Assembly (NCBI GenBank): GCA_963803115.1
Contig: CAWDLN010000018.1
Location: forward strand, 372,001-436,000
Direction: 5' to 3'
Length of the DNA: 64,000 nt
DNA from: DATBGZ01 sp963803115
GTDB taxonomy: Bacteria > Actinomycetota > Actinomycetes > Mycobacteriales > Micromonosporaceae
Under the pieces are notes generated by a model. That model searched no databases. It had not been told where the DNA came from and worked only from the letters and a program-made list of their open reading frames with translations. The translations under genes were made by a program, and so were the position numbers. Positions 54,379-63,415 of this stretch are shown here, one piece after another. How positions within the stretch are numbered: the first letter of the stretch is position 1; every line of letters starts with the position of its first letter.

Positions 54379-55254
54379 GTGACCGCTCTGCTCGGCCCCG
54401 CTGAGATCCGCCGGCTCGCCGAGCGTCTCGGTGTCCGCCCGACCAAGACCCTCGGTCAGAACTTCGTCCACGACGCGAATACGGTCCGCCGGATCGTGCG
54501 CGCGGCGGAGCTAGACCCCAGCGACGTGGTGGTGGAGGTCGGCCCGGGGCTTGGCTCGCTGACACTGGGACTGCTGCCAACGGTGGAACACGTTCACGCC
54601 GTGGAGATCGACCCGGTACTCGCGGGGGAGCTGCCGGCGACGGTTGCGGCGCACGCGCCGGAGGCATCGACGCGATTGACTGTCCACACGCGGGACGCGT
54701 TGACGCTGGCCCGCTCCGAACTCGATCCGGTCCCGACCGCGCTCGTCGCCAATCTGCCCTACAACGTAGCGGTTCCGGTGTTGTTGCACGTCCTTGCCGA
54801 GCTGCCGTCGGTGCAACACGGGCTCGTCATGGTGCAGCAGGAGGTAGCGGACCGGCTGACGGCTGCTTCGGGGTCCAAAGTGTACGGTTCACCAAGCGTG
54901 AAGCTGGCCTGGTACGCCTCCGCTCGGCTGGCTGGGCGGGTCCCGACGAGCGTCTTCTGGCCAGTGCCTCGGGTCGAGTCCGGGCTTGTATCTTTCAGTT
55001 GCCGCCCGGCCCCGTCCACGGAGGTCAGTCGGGCCGAGGTGTTCAACGTGATTGACGCGGCCTTCGCCCAGCGTCGCAAGATGCTCCGGTCGGCGTTGGG
55101 GGGATGGGCCGGCAGTCCCGCTGCGGCCATCGCGATCCTGGAACGAGCGGGCGTGGCGCCGACGGCTCGGGGCGAGGAGCTCGACATCGGCGCCTTCGCC
55201 GCCATCGCGCTGGCCGGCGCCCGGCTCGGCGTCCCCGGTATGGTGGGGGCATGA
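54379..55254 (+). CDS. rsmA: 16S rRNA (adenine-1518/1519-N6)-dimethyltransferase
   Basis: 291 residues from GTG 54379 (VTALLGPAEIRRLAERLGVR). SAM site VVVEVGPGLGSLTLGLLPTV; RPTKTLGQNFVHDANTVRRI; catalytic NLPYNVAVPVLLHVLAELPS (N-L-P-Y motif IV); QQEVADRLTAASGSKVYGSP; VFWPVPRVESGLVSF. It dimethylates two adjacent adenines near the 3' end of 16S rRNA. It starts 40 bp after fdhA and precedes ispE, the usual order. Confidence 0.96.
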   Translation: MTALLGPAEIRRLAERLGVRPTKTLGQNFVHDANTVRRIVRAAELDPSDVVVEVGPGLGSLTLGLLPTVEHVHAVEIDPVLAGELPATVAAHAPEASTRLTVHTRDALTLARSELDPVPTALVANLPYNVAVPVLLHVLAELPSVQHGLVMVQQEVADRLTAASGSKVYGSPSVKLAWYASARLAGRVPTSVFWPVPRVESGLVSFSCRPAPSTEVSRAEVFNVIDAAFAQRRKMLRSALGGWAGSPAAAIAILERAGVAPTARGEELDIGAFAAIALAGARLGVPGMVGA

Positions 55255-55294
55255 CAGCGCCGGACACCTCGGATCTACCCGTGGTCGCGGCGCG

Positions 55295-56245
55295 GTGACT
55301 GAACCTCTGTGGGAGCACGGTGACCGACCTCGGCTGGGGGCCATGGGGCCGGTCAAGGTTCGGGTGCCGGCGAAGATCAATCTTCATCTCGGCGTCGGTC
55401 CGAGCCGGTCCGACGGCTATCACGAGGTGACCACCGTTTATCACGCGATCGCGGTGTTCGACGAAATCACCGCCAAGCCAGCGGACACGCTCGCGCTGAC
55501 CATGGACGGTGAGGGCGCGGGCGAACTCGCGCTCGGCGAGAGCAACCTTGTGATCCGCGCGGTGCATGCCCTGGCCGCCGCCACGGGTCATTCGCCCCAC
55601 GCCCGCCTGCACCTTCGCAAGCAGATTCCATTGGCGGCTGGACTCGCCGGCGGTAGCGCCGATGCCGCGGCGTCGCTGGTGGCGTGCGACGCACTATGGG
55701 GTGCCGGTTTCAGCCGCGAGGACCTGGCCGCAATTGCCGCCAGCATCGGGTCGGACGTACCGTTCCTGGTCCTCGGTGGTACCGCGCTCGGTACCGGTCG
55801 CGGCGAGCAGGTCAGCCCGGTGCTCGCGCCCGGGCACGCGTGGCACTGGGTGGTGGCGTACGCCGAGGGCGGCCTGTCGACGCCGGATGTGTACCGGGAG
55901 CTGGACCGGCTGCGCGCGGCGGGGGCTGCACCGAAGGCGGCCGGGTCGACCGATGAGATTCTCGCGGCGCTGCGACAGCGGGACGCGACGGTGCTCGCTG
56001 CGTCGCTCGTCAATGACCTCGAACCCGCGGCGCTCTCACTTCGACCGGACATCCGGGAGACGCTCGACGCGGGGATCGCCGCCGGGAGCCTTGCCGGCAT
56101 CGTCTGCGGGTCGGGACCGACGTGTGTCTTCCTCTGCCGTGACGCCGCGAGCGCGGAATCCGTTGCGACGAAACTCAACGCGAGCGGTACCTGCCGCGCC
56201 GTGCGCACCGCGAACGGACCCGTACCCGGCGCGCGCCTCATCTGA
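55295..56245 (+). CDS. ispE: 4-diphosphocytidyl-2-C-methyl-D-erythritol kinase
   Basis: 316 residues from GTG 55295 (VTEPLWEHGDRPRLGAMGPV). GHMP kinase: KVRVPAKINLHLGVGPSRSD, GYHEVTTVYHAIAVFDE, IPLAAGLAGGSADAAASLVA (ATP loop), IGSDVPFLVLGGTALGTGRG and GIVCGSGPTCVFLCRDAASA. It phosphorylates CDP-ME in the MEP isoprenoid pathway. The N-terminal extension before the kinase core is typical of this actinobacterial group. The gene is followed by an inserted HNH endonuclease gene reading towards it. Confidence 0.96.
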   Translation: MTEPLWEHGDRPRLGAMGPVKVRVPAKINLHLGVGPSRSDGYHEVTTVYHAIAVFDEITAKPADTLALTMDGEGAGELALGESNLVIRAVHALAAATGHSPHARLHLRKQIPLAAGLAGGSADAAASLVACDALWGAGFSREDLAAIAASIGSDVPFLVLGGTALGTGRGEQVSPVLAPGHAWHWVVAYAEGGLSTPDVYRELDRLRAAGAAPKAAGSTDEILAALRQRDATVLAASLVNDLEPAALSLRPDIRETLDAGIAAGSLAGIVCGSGPTCVFLCRDAASAESVATKLNASGTCRAVRTANGPVPGARLI

Positions 56246-56277
56246 CGGCTAACGGCGAGGACTCAATCGCCGCGTTG

Positions 56278-58134
56278 TCAGAACGGTGGGGGATCGTCCT
56301 CGGGTGGTATCTGCGGTGGTGGCGGTGGGTCTGGTGGTGGTTGGGGTGGTTCGGGTTCCATGCAGGTGTCGTTTTGCCAGTCCTCTGTGGACGGACGGGC
56401 GTACTCGACGTCCGGTTCGTTTGCGCTTGGGGGTGTGAGCATCGGGTCGGGCAGGTCGTCCAGGTCGGGTGGCCGCAGCCGGTGGTAGGTGCGGCCGAGC
56501 CGGCTGGTCCAGGTGAACTGGCCGGGCGTGGGTTGGGTGAGGGTCCAGCCGCCCTCGTGACGGATGCGATGATCGTGGCGGCATCCGGGGCCGAGGTTGG
56601 TGTCGGTGGTCTGTCCGCCCTGGGCGTGTTCGATGCTGTGGTCGGCGTCGGAGCGGTGCGCGGGCACGCGGCAGCCGGGAAAGACGCAGGTCTTGTCCCG
56701 CACGGCGATCCAGCGGCGCAGCGCCGCTCCGGGTAGTCGTTTGCGCCGGTCGCCTTTGGGTGGGCCGGGGTCGGTTTCGGCCTTGCCCCTGATTTCGGCG
56801 AGGATCTCGGTCCAGCCCGGTGGCAGGTCCTGTTCGGCGAGGGCGTTGAGGCCCTCCCGGGTGACCTGCAGCCAGACCTCGGGTCCCCGGTCGCCGCACC
56901 GGCGCCGGAGCACACCGGCGGGTCGGGCTCGGACCTGGCCGATGGCCAGGGGGGTGGCGCCGTCGGTGAGCACATACCACCAGGACGCGCCCGGGGTGGC
57001 GGCGATGGTGCGGGCGAGTTCGGCGTGCACCGGGCCCCAGCCGATCAGCTCCCCCGGCCGCTGGTCGGCGCCGGCGATCGTGGCCAGCCGCACCAGCAGC
57101 CGCAGCCCCGCGGTCTGCCCCCCACCGACACCACCGGCGGCGGCGTTCTCACCATCGCCATCGCCATCGCCATTGCCAGGATCGGTCTCGCTCGAGGACG
57201 GCCCGTGCGGGCGCGGGCCGTCGCCCGATCCGTCCTCTGTGGACGAATCATCGGCGGGCGGGGCATCGCCGGCCGTGTGCTCAGGGTCGGTGGGGTGGGT
57301 TGGTGGGGTGAGGTTGGCGTCGGTGAGCAGGCGGGCCAGGATTTGCCGGTCGGTGAGGCCCTCGTAGGTGCCGTCGGTCATGGCGAGGAACAGGCCGGCG
57401 CGGAGGTGGTCGATCGGGTCAGAGTGGCCGGCCTGTTTGGCGGCCTTGGCCAGGCGGTCGAGCCGGTCGCAGGCGGCGGCGACCTGATCGGCGGGCAGGT
57501 TATAGCCCGACAGGTTAGCCGTGCCGTCTTTGTTGCGGCTACCGACCACCTTCCGGCCGGAAAGCGCCGCCTCGTAACGGCGGCGGGCCCAATCCGGATC
57601 GAGCGCGATGGCGTGGCGTTGGATCTCGCCGATGAGCTGGGCGGTGGTCAACTGCGGGGCGCGGGGCAGCAGCACGGCCACGATCGCCTGGGTGTGCTCA
57701 TCGGGCAGGCCGCCCGTCCAATGGCTGAACACCCACACCCGCGGCTGGTCGATCAGGCCGGCGGCGAACGCCGCCTGCACGGCCGGCAGCCGTCGCACCA
57801 CGTCCACGGCGAAGGAACACAGGCTCTCCGCAGCCCGGCGAGTCAGCACCAACGCGGCCCGAACCTCGTCGGCCGCGAACTCACCCGGATACTCCTCCAA
57901 CACCGACGTGTCGGCCTCGCCCCGGTGCATCACCTCGGAGACAACCGCGAACAGCGCGGCCCGCTGATGATTGTCCTGGCGCTGATGGGCCTGCAGCACG
58001 TCCATACACTGCGACCCGGTCAACAACGACAGGTCCAACGACGCCACCGCGGCCGCCAGCGCCGGCCCGACCGGAATATCCGCCAGCGCCGCCACCGACT
58101 CGGCGATCGGATCACACTGGCTTCCCCCGGACAC
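56278..58134 (-). CDS. DUF222/HNH endonuclease (13E12-type repeat protein)
   Basis: 618 residues (MSGGSQCDPIAESVAALADI). The DUF222 helical region is at residues about 40-260 (QCMDVLQAHQRQDNHQRAAL; SGRKVVGSRNKDGTANLSGY). A low-complexity acidic linker follows (TEDGSGDGPRPHGPSSSETD), then the HNH nuclease: RDKTCVFPGCRVPAHRSDAD, HSIEHAQGGQTTDTNLGPGC, RHDHRIRHEGGWTLTQPTPG. C-x-x-P-G-C, D-A-D-H and N...C-R-x-H are the metal and catalytic elements. The tail is very Pro-rich. The family is multicopy and mobile-like in actinobacteria. Here it sits between ispE and ABC-F, which are normally adjacent. Confidence 0.93.
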   Translation of the reverse strand: MSGGSQCDPIAESVAALADIPVGPALAAAVASLDLSLLTGSQCMDVLQAHQRQDNHQRAALFAVVSEVMHRGEADTSVLEEYPGEFAADEVRAALVLTRRAAESLCSFAVDVVRRLPAVQAAFAAGLIDQPRVWVFSHWTGGLPDEHTQAIVAVLLPRAPQLTTAQLIGEIQRHAIALDPDWARRRYEAALSGRKVVGSRNKDGTANLSGYNLPADQVAAACDRLDRLAKAAKQAGHSDPIDHLRAGLFLAMTDGTYEGLTDRQILARLLTDANLTPPTHPTDPEHTAGDAPPADDSSTEDGSGDGPRPHGPSSSETDPGNGDGDGDGENAAAGGVGGGQTAGLRLLVRLATIAGADQRPGELIGWGPVHAELARTIAATPGASWWYVLTDGATPLAIGQVRARPAGVLRRRCGDRGPEVWLQVTREGLNALAEQDLPPGWTEILAEIRGKAETDPGPPKGDRRKRLPGAALRRWIAVRDKTCVFPGCRVPAHRSDADHSIEHAQGGQTTDTNLGPGCRHDHRIRHEGGWTLTQPTPGQFTWTSRLGRTYHRLRPPDLDDLPDPMLTPPSANEPDVEYARPSTEDWQNDTCMEPEPPQPPPDPPPPPQIPPEDDPPPF

Positions 58135-58261
58135 GACGACAGTCTATCCAAGGGATCCGACAAATGTTCGAGCCAAAGTTTCCGCGTGTCTGGGTAAGAG
58201 CAAACAATTATGGCACTCTGCCGTAGATCCAGAGTGGACTTACAGTCGGTCAAAGCGAGGC

Positions 58262-58459
58262 TGGGCGCAGTCGGTGGTAGGTGCGGCCGAGGCGGCTGGT
58301 CCGGGCGAAGACCTGCTCGCCACGACGGGGCTTTCCTTAGCGACCGTCGCGCGCCGGGTCGGTTACGACTCGGAGGAAGCGTTCAGTCGGGCATTCAAAC
58401 AAGTCCATGCACTGTCCCCCGGCGCCTGGCGGCAACGCCGGTGGGTCGGGGCCGCGTAG
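58262..58459 (+). pseudogene. HNH-gene scrap joined to AraC-type HTH fragment
   Basis: Bases 58265-58309 match the 3' region of the HNH gene (cgcagccggtggtaggtgcg at 56473; here cgcagtcggtggtaggtgcg). They are a piece of a second such gene. From 58307 an open frame reads EDLLATTGLSLATVARRVGY, DSEEAFSRAFKQVHALSPGA, WRQRRWVGAA and stops at 58459. This is the second HTH of an AraC regulator. Both are remnants marking an insertion and deletion boundary before the ABC-F gene. Confidence 0.68.
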
Positions 58460-58470
58460 GCTCGACCGTC

Positions 58471-60240
58471 GTGGCCAACGTGATCAGCGTCGACCGGGCG
58501 AACAAGGGGTACGGCTCGGCCGGGCCGCTGCTGACCGACGTGTCGCTCGGCCTCGGCGACAGTGACCGCGTCGGCGTGGTGGGTCTCAACGGCACTGGCA
58601 AGTCGACGCTGTTGCGGCTGCTCACCAAGTCGGAGGACCCCGACACAGGTCGCGTGACTCAGCGACGCGACCTACGGGTGCTGAGCCTGCCGCAGATCCT
58701 CGAACTGGAGTCGAGCGCCACCGTACGCGAGGTGGTCGTCGGGCAGGCGTGGTTACCGGGCGCCTTCGCGGCCGACCACGAGTGGGCCGGTGACGCCGGT
58801 GTCCGAACCGTCCTAACTGGACTGGGCTTGCCCGGGCTCGGGCTTGATACGCCGGTCGGGCCGATGTCCGGCGGAGAGCGGCGCCGGGTCGCCCTGGCCG
58901 CGCTGCTCGTGCGGGCGAGCGACGTACTGGTGCTGGACGAGCCGACCAACCATCTCGATCTCGCCGGCATCGACTGGCTTGCCGCGCACCTGGCCACCCG
59001 AGGCGGCGCGCTGGTCGTCGTCACCCACGACCGATGGTTCTCGACGCGGTCTGCGACCGGACCTGGGAGGTGGCCGACCATACGGTGCGTGTGTACGACG
59101 GCGGGTACGCGGCGTGGGTCCTCGCCCGGGCCGAACGGGCCCGGGTCGCCGCGGCGGTCGAGGCCCGGCGCCAGAACCTGCTGCGCAAGGAGATCGCGTG
59201 GCTGCGCCGGGGCCCGCCCGCCCGTACCTCGAAGCCGAAGTTTCGCATCGAGGCGGCCAACGCGTTGATCGCCGACGTGCCTGAGCCGCGCGACTCGGTA
59301 TCCCTGCGACGCCTGGCGACGGTGCGGCTCGGCAAGCAGGTCTATTCACTCGCCGGTGCCACGGTCCGGCTGGGCTCCGGACACTATTGTCCAATGTGGA
59401 CTGGGTTGTCGGGCCGGGCGACCGGATCGGGATCGTCGGCGGCAACGGCGCCGGCAAGTCAACGTTGCTGCGGGTCCTCGCCGGCGCCCAGCCACTCGAC
59501 GGTGGTGAGTTCCGCGTCGGTTCGACCGTGCGAACGGCGTTTCTCACCCAGGAGCTGACCGAGCTACCCAGCTCCACTCGGGTGCTCGAGGCGGTCGAGG
59601 AGGTGGCCCGGCGGGTCAACCTCGGCGGCCGGGACCTGTCCGCGGCCCAGCTGGCCGAGGTATTCGGGTTCACCGAGAGTCGATTGTGGACACCCGTCGC
59701 CGACCTGTCCGGCGGCGAGCGGCGTCGGCTGCAGCTGCTGCGCCTGCTGGCCGGCGAGCCGAACGTCCTGCTGCTGGATGAGCCCACCAACGACCTGGAC
59801 ACCGACACGCTCGCGTCATTGGAGGATCTGCTCGACACCTGGCCCGGCACGATGGTGATCGCATCGCATGACCGGTACCTCGTCGAGCGGGTCTGCGACA
59901 CGGTCTACGCCCTGTACGGCGACGGACGGCTCACCCATCTGCCCGGCGGGGTCGAGGAGTACCTAGCGAGCGCATCCCTCAGCGCCGCGGTGGCCCGAGC
60001 GGTACCAGCGCCAACCCCGAAACCGGGGGCGGACTCCGTACCGCCAGGAAGGAGCTGGCCCGCCTGGAGCGCCGGATCGGAAGGTTGGAGCAGCGCGAGG
60101 CCGTGCTGCACGAGCAGTTGGCCAGCAACGCAGCGGACTACGAGAAGGTCTCGGTGCTGGACATCGAGCTGCGGGCAGTCCAGGCCGAGCGGAAGCGCAC
60201 CGAGACCCAGTGGCTGGAGCTGGCCGACCAGATCGGTTGA
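58471..60240 (+). pseudogene. ABC-F ATPase, three frameshifts
   Basis: It begins VANVISVDRANKGYGSAGPL at GTG 58471. First nucleotide-binding domain: GVVGLNGTGKSTLLRLLTKS, MSGGERRRVALAALLVRASD, VLVLDEPTNHLDL. The frame is lost at about 59036 (VTHDRW|FLDAVCDRTWEVADH), again at about 59385 (before LLSNVDWVVGPGDR) and again at about 60030 (before KELARLERRIGRLEQREAVL). The second domain has IVGGNGAGKSTLLRVLAG, LSGGERRRLQLLRLLAGEPN and DEPTNDLD. The C-terminal coiled coil ends at 60240. ABC-F proteins act on the ribosome. The gene is part of the conserved backbone, so its breakage is notable. Confidence 0.85.
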
Positions 60241-60323
60241 TCACACATGCCGCGGGTGCTCTGGTGTCGCCCCGGGCGGTAGGTGACAATGTGGCGCCAT
60301 ACCACCTCTCGAGAAGGGGCACC

Positions 60324-60782
60324 ATGTCGCACCTGCCGGTCAACCACCCACTGCGGCCGTTCTATCGGGTGCTGGCCGCCGCGGCCGGACTGTACGTCCT
60401 GGCCTTCGGCGCCATCGGCGCCGTGCAGACGAGCAGCGCACCCATGTTCGATCGAGGCGACATGGTGGTGCTCGGACTGCGCACCAACCTGGCCTTCGCC
60501 CTGGCGTCCGTCGCCGCCGGCGTGGTGATCCTGCTGGCGCTGTTCGTCGGGCGCAATGTCGACTTTGTCGTCAACCTCTGGGGCGGCGTGGGCTTCATGG
60601 CCGTCGGCCTCGCGATGATGGCACTGCTGCGTACTGAATTGAACGTGCTGAATTTTTCCATGACCACCGTGGTCGTGTCCTTCGTGATTGGGCTCGTGCT
60701 CTACATCGGCGGCCTGTACGGGCGGTCCGGTTCAGAGAGTGTGGCGGCGGCCGAGGAGCTCGCTCGGCACGGCGGCCACTAA
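60324..60782 (+). CDS. DUF4383 membrane protein
   Basis: 152 residues (MSHLPVNHPLRPFYRVLAAA). Four predicted helices: RVLAAAAGLYVLAFGAIGAV, LAFALASVAAGVVILLALFV, NLWGGVGFMAVGLAMMALLR and VVVSFVIGLVLYIGGLYGRS. The N-terminal N-H-x-L-x-P-x-Y-R and the final G-L-Y-G are family features. Function unknown. A tandem paralogue follows after 60 bp. Confidence 0.9.
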   Translation: MSHLPVNHPLRPFYRVLAAAAGLYVLAFGAIGAVQTSSAPMFDRGDMVVLGLRTNLAFALASVAAGVVILLALFVGRNVDFVVNLWGGVGFMAVGLAMMALLRTELNVLNFSMTTVVVSFVIGLVLYIGGLYGRSGSESVAAAEELARHGGH

Positions 60783-60842
60783 GAACGGGCGAATCGGGCG
60801 GTACCGGCGCACAAGGCACGATCGAGGGCCGAGAATGAGGCC

Positions 60843-61343
60843 ATGGCCCACCTCCCGATCAACCACCACCTCCAGCCGCTTTACCGCACCATCGCCGGCC
60901 TGATTGGCATCTACATTCTCGCCTTCGGGATCACGGCCGTGATCCAGACCGGCGATCTGCCCTTGTTCGGGCAGCACGACCTGCCCTGGGTGCTCGGCCT
61001 GCACGCCAACCGCGCGTTCGCGATCCTGTCGATCGCGATGGGCGCGGTCCTGCTCATCGGCGCCTTCATCGGAGGAAACATCGATCAGCGGGTCAACATG
61101 GTCGCGGCGATCGTGTTCCTCGTCGCCGGGATAACGATGCTCACGGTGCTGAGAACCGACCTCAACTTCCTGGGCTTCAGCGTCACCACGTGCGTTGTCT
61201 CGTTCATCTTCGGCCTGACGCTGCTACTGGCCGGGCTCTATGGGAAGGTCGGCACGGCTGAAGACATCCGCCGCGAGGAGGCGTTCCGCCACGGCGGCCA
61301 CTCGGAGAGCGACGCGGGACAACCCCACAAGACGGTGGCCTGA
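60843..61343 (+). CDS. DUF4383 membrane protein (paralogue)
   Basis: 166 residues (MAHLPINHHLQPLYRTIAGL). Same four-helix plan as its upstream neighbour: IAGLIGIYILAFGITAVIQT, ANRAFAILSIAMGAVLLIGA, MVAAIVFLVAGITMLTVLRT and CVVSFIFGLTLLLAGLYGKV. The polar C-terminal tail is His-containing (FRHGGHSESDAGQPH). About 40 percent of positions look shared with the first copy, so this is an old tandem duplication. Convergent with the TetR gene. Confidence 0.9.
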   Translation: MAHLPINHHLQPLYRTIAGLIGIYILAFGITAVIQTGDLPLFGQHDLPWVLGLHANRAFAILSIAMGAVLLIGAFIGGNIDQRVNMVAAIVFLVAGITMLTVLRTDLNFLGFSVTTCVVSFIFGLTLLLAGLYGKVGTAEDIRREEAFRHGGHSESDAGQPHKTVA

Positions 61344-61359
61344 GCCGCCAACCAAGGGG

Positions 61360-62085
61360 TCAGCGCTGTTTGCGGGTGGTGAGGTTGGGCTTGGGCTCCA
61401 GATGCGACAGTCCATTCCAGGCGATGTTCACCAAGTGCGCCGCGACTGTTTCGCGGCGGGGCTTGCGCACCTCGAGCCACCATCGGCCGGTCAACGCCAC
61501 CATGCCCACCAGTGCCTGGGAGTAGAGCTCGGCCAGCTTGCCGTCGTACCCGCGGGTCTTGAACTCCTTGGCCAGGATGTGTTCGACCTGGTGAGCCACG
61601 TCATTGAGTACGGATGAGAAGTTCCCCGTCGACGAGCCAACCGGCGACTCCCGGACCAGAACCCGGAATCCGTCGGTCTCCTCCTCGATGTAATCCAGCA
61701 GGGCCAACGCCGCCTGCTCGAGGAGCTCCCTCGGATGACCACCGGTGAGCGCTGTGGTGATCCGGTCGAGCAGCGACCGGACCTCGCGGTCGACCACTAC
61801 CGCGTACAGGCCCTCCTTGCCGCCGAAATGCTCGTAGACGACGGGCTTGGAGACCTTGGCGCGGGCGGCGACCTCTTCGACCGAGGTGGCGTCGAGACCC
61901 CTCTCCGCGAAGATCCGCCGGCCGACGGAGATCAGCTGTTCGCGGCGCTGGGCCGAAGACATCCGGACCTTGCCGGCCGTCGGCGGTACCGCCAGCGGAC
62001 GCGCGGGCGCGGCGACGGAAGGTTCCACAGTGGAGTCCCGAGTGAGGTCGTCTGAATGAGGGTCGTCCGGTCGGTCGGTCTCCAT
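61360..62085 (-). CDS. TetR-family regulator downstream of the desaturase
   Basis: 241 residues from METDRPDDPHSDDLTRDSTV. After a disordered 45-residue leader, the HTH reads QRREQLISVGRRIFAERGLD, ATSVEEVAARAKVSKPVVYE, HFGGKEGLYAVVVDREV. The ligand domain includes LLDYIEEETDGFRVLVRESP. This resembles the TetR regulators of acyl-CoA desaturases in mycobacteria and relatives. The gene starts 43 bp after the desaturase stop on the same strand, so an autoregulated lipid-homeostasis operon is likely. Confidence 0.88.
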   Translation of the reverse strand: METDRPDDPHSDDLTRDSTVEPSVAAPARPLAVPPTAGKVRMSSAQRREQLISVGRRIFAERGLDATSVEEVAARAKVSKPVVYEHFGGKEGLYAVVVDREVRSLLDRITTALTGGHPRELLEQAALALLDYIEEETDGFRVLVRESPVGSSTGNFSSVLNDVAHQVEHILAKEFKTRGYDGKLAELYSQALVGMVALTGRWWLEVRKPRRETVAAHLVNIAWNGLSHLEPKPNLTTRKQR

Positions 62086-62128
62086 CACCCGTGCCACCGT
62101 CCGTTCCCATCCGCGCGACCCAGGTGCC

Positions 62129-63115
62129 TCAGCGGGTCGCGCTACCCATGGTTGTCTTTTCCGGTTCGACCATCTTGCCCTGCAGGCGGTCCAATTTGGG
62201 CCAGCGGACGTTCGACACCCAGCCGAGTCTTTCAAAAATCCAAATCATGCGTGCGTTCATATCGATCTGTCCGCGCAGGACGCCGTGGCGCGCGCAGGTC
62301 GGGTCGGCGTGGTGCAGATTGTGCCAGTTCTCGCCGAACGAGAGCAGCGCCAGCGGCCAGAAGTTGGTCGCCTTGTCCCGGCTGTCGAAGGGACGCTCGC
62401 CATAGACGTGGCAGATCGAGTTGATCGACCAGGTCACGTGGTGGAGCAGGCCGATGCGGACGATGCTCGCCCAGAACAGCGCCGACAGCGCGCCCGCCCA
62501 CGACCAGGTCACCAGCCCGCCGATGACCGCGGGCAGCAGAACCGATGTGACCACGATCAGTCCGAACAGCTTGTCGACGCGCTGGATGTCCTTGTCGGCC
62601 ATCAGGTCCGGCGCGAACCGCGGCTTGTTCGACATCTCCCGGTAGAAGAGCCAGCCAACGTGCGAGTACCACAGGCCCTTGGTCAGACCCCAGAACGTCG
62701 CGCCGTAGCGCCAGGGCGAATGCGGGTCGCCCTCCATGTCGCTGAACTGGTGGTGCCTTCGGTGATCGGCGACCCATTGTGTGGGGGCGCCCTCGATCGC
62801 GAGGCATCCGGCCACCGCGAGCGTGATGTGCAACGGCCGCTTCGCCTTGAACGATCCGTGGGTCAGGTGGCGATGGAAGCCCACGCCGATCCCGAACCCG
62901 CCGATCAGGTAGAAGATGACGAACAGCACGACGTCGATCCAGTTGAGGCCCCAGCCCCACATCACCGGCACCGCCGCGATGAGCGCCACGAACGGGATCG
63001 TGACGAACAGCCAGAGCGCGATCAGGATCCCAATGGGCTGCTTCCCCATGGTGAGGGGCTTTGGTGCGGGCCCGGCCGGGTCGGTGGCGGCCGGTTCGAC
63101 GACGGCTGTGGACAT
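62129..63115 (-). CDS. membrane acyl-CoA (stearoyl-type) desaturase
   Basis: 328 residues from MSTAVVEPAATDPAGPAPKP. Three histidine boxes: GFHRHLTHGSF (H-x-x-x-x-H), DHRRHHQFSD (H-x-x-H-H) and ENWHNLHHADP (H-x-x-H-H), which hold the di-iron centre. Hydrophobic pairs at about 28-52 and 60-80, and a second pair at about 185-230, form the membrane core. It introduces a delta-9 double bond into acyl-CoA using a ferredoxin or flavoprotein partner not present here. It is followed by a TetR regulator. Upstream, 63116-63271 contains only promoter sequence before tRNA-Gln. Confidence 0.93.
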   Translation of the reverse strand: MSTAVVEPAATDPAGPAPKPLTMGKQPIGILIALWLFVTIPFVALIAAVPVMWGWGLNWIDVVLFVIFYLIGGFGIGVGFHRHLTHGSFKAKRPLHITLAVAGCLAIEGAPTQWVADHRRHHQFSDMEGDPHSPWRYGATFWGLTKGLWYSHVGWLFYREMSNKPRFAPDLMADKDIQRVDKLFGLIVVTSVLLPAVIGGLVTWSWAGALSALFWASIVRIGLLHHVTWSINSICHVYGERPFDSRDKATNFWPLALLSFGENWHNLHHADPTCARHGVLRGQIDMNARMIWIFERLGWVSNVRWPKLDRLQGKMVEPEKTTMGSATR

Positions 63116-63271
63116 GTGCACCTCTGCAGAGCCGGAGTGGTTACGCCTACGTTACCGTAGCCTACGGCGAACCGGGTGACCGTTTGCTGACCCACGGTGC
63201 GCGACCGGTGCCCGAGACTCGGGCGCTCAATCTCGGTCGTCGCACCCGTTAGGCTGAGTACGGCGACACAG

Positions 63272-63344
63272 TGGGACGTGGGGTAATTGGCAGCCCGCCG
63301 GACTTTGGATCCGGAAGGTCCTGGTTCGAACCCAGGCGTCCCAG
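63272..63344 (+). tRNA. tRNA-Gln (anticodon UUG)
   Basis: A 73-nt cloverleaf. Acceptor TGGGACG pairs with CGTCCCA, including the U1-A72 pair; discriminator G73 fits glutamine. The anticodon arm CCGGA-CTTTGGA-TCCGG gives anticodon TTG for codon CAA. The T-arm is CCTGG-TTCGAAC-CCAGG. CCA is not encoded. An integrase gene starts 72 bp downstream, so its 3' end is probably an attachment site. Confidence 0.97.
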
Positions 63345-63373
63345 CAGGGAAAACTCAAGAGCGCCGAGCGTTT

Positions 63374-63392
63374 CGTGGAGCTACTCGTGGAG
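63374..63392. other. putative integrase arm sites near tRNA-Gln
   Basis: Two direct copies of CGTGGAG at 63374-63380 and 63386-63392, 12 bp apart, between tRNA-Gln and the integrase start. The layout parallels the GTCATC pair near the tRNA-Ala island integrase. Confidence 0.42.
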
Positions 63393-63415
63393 CCATTGTG
63401 CTACGGTCTCGCTCC

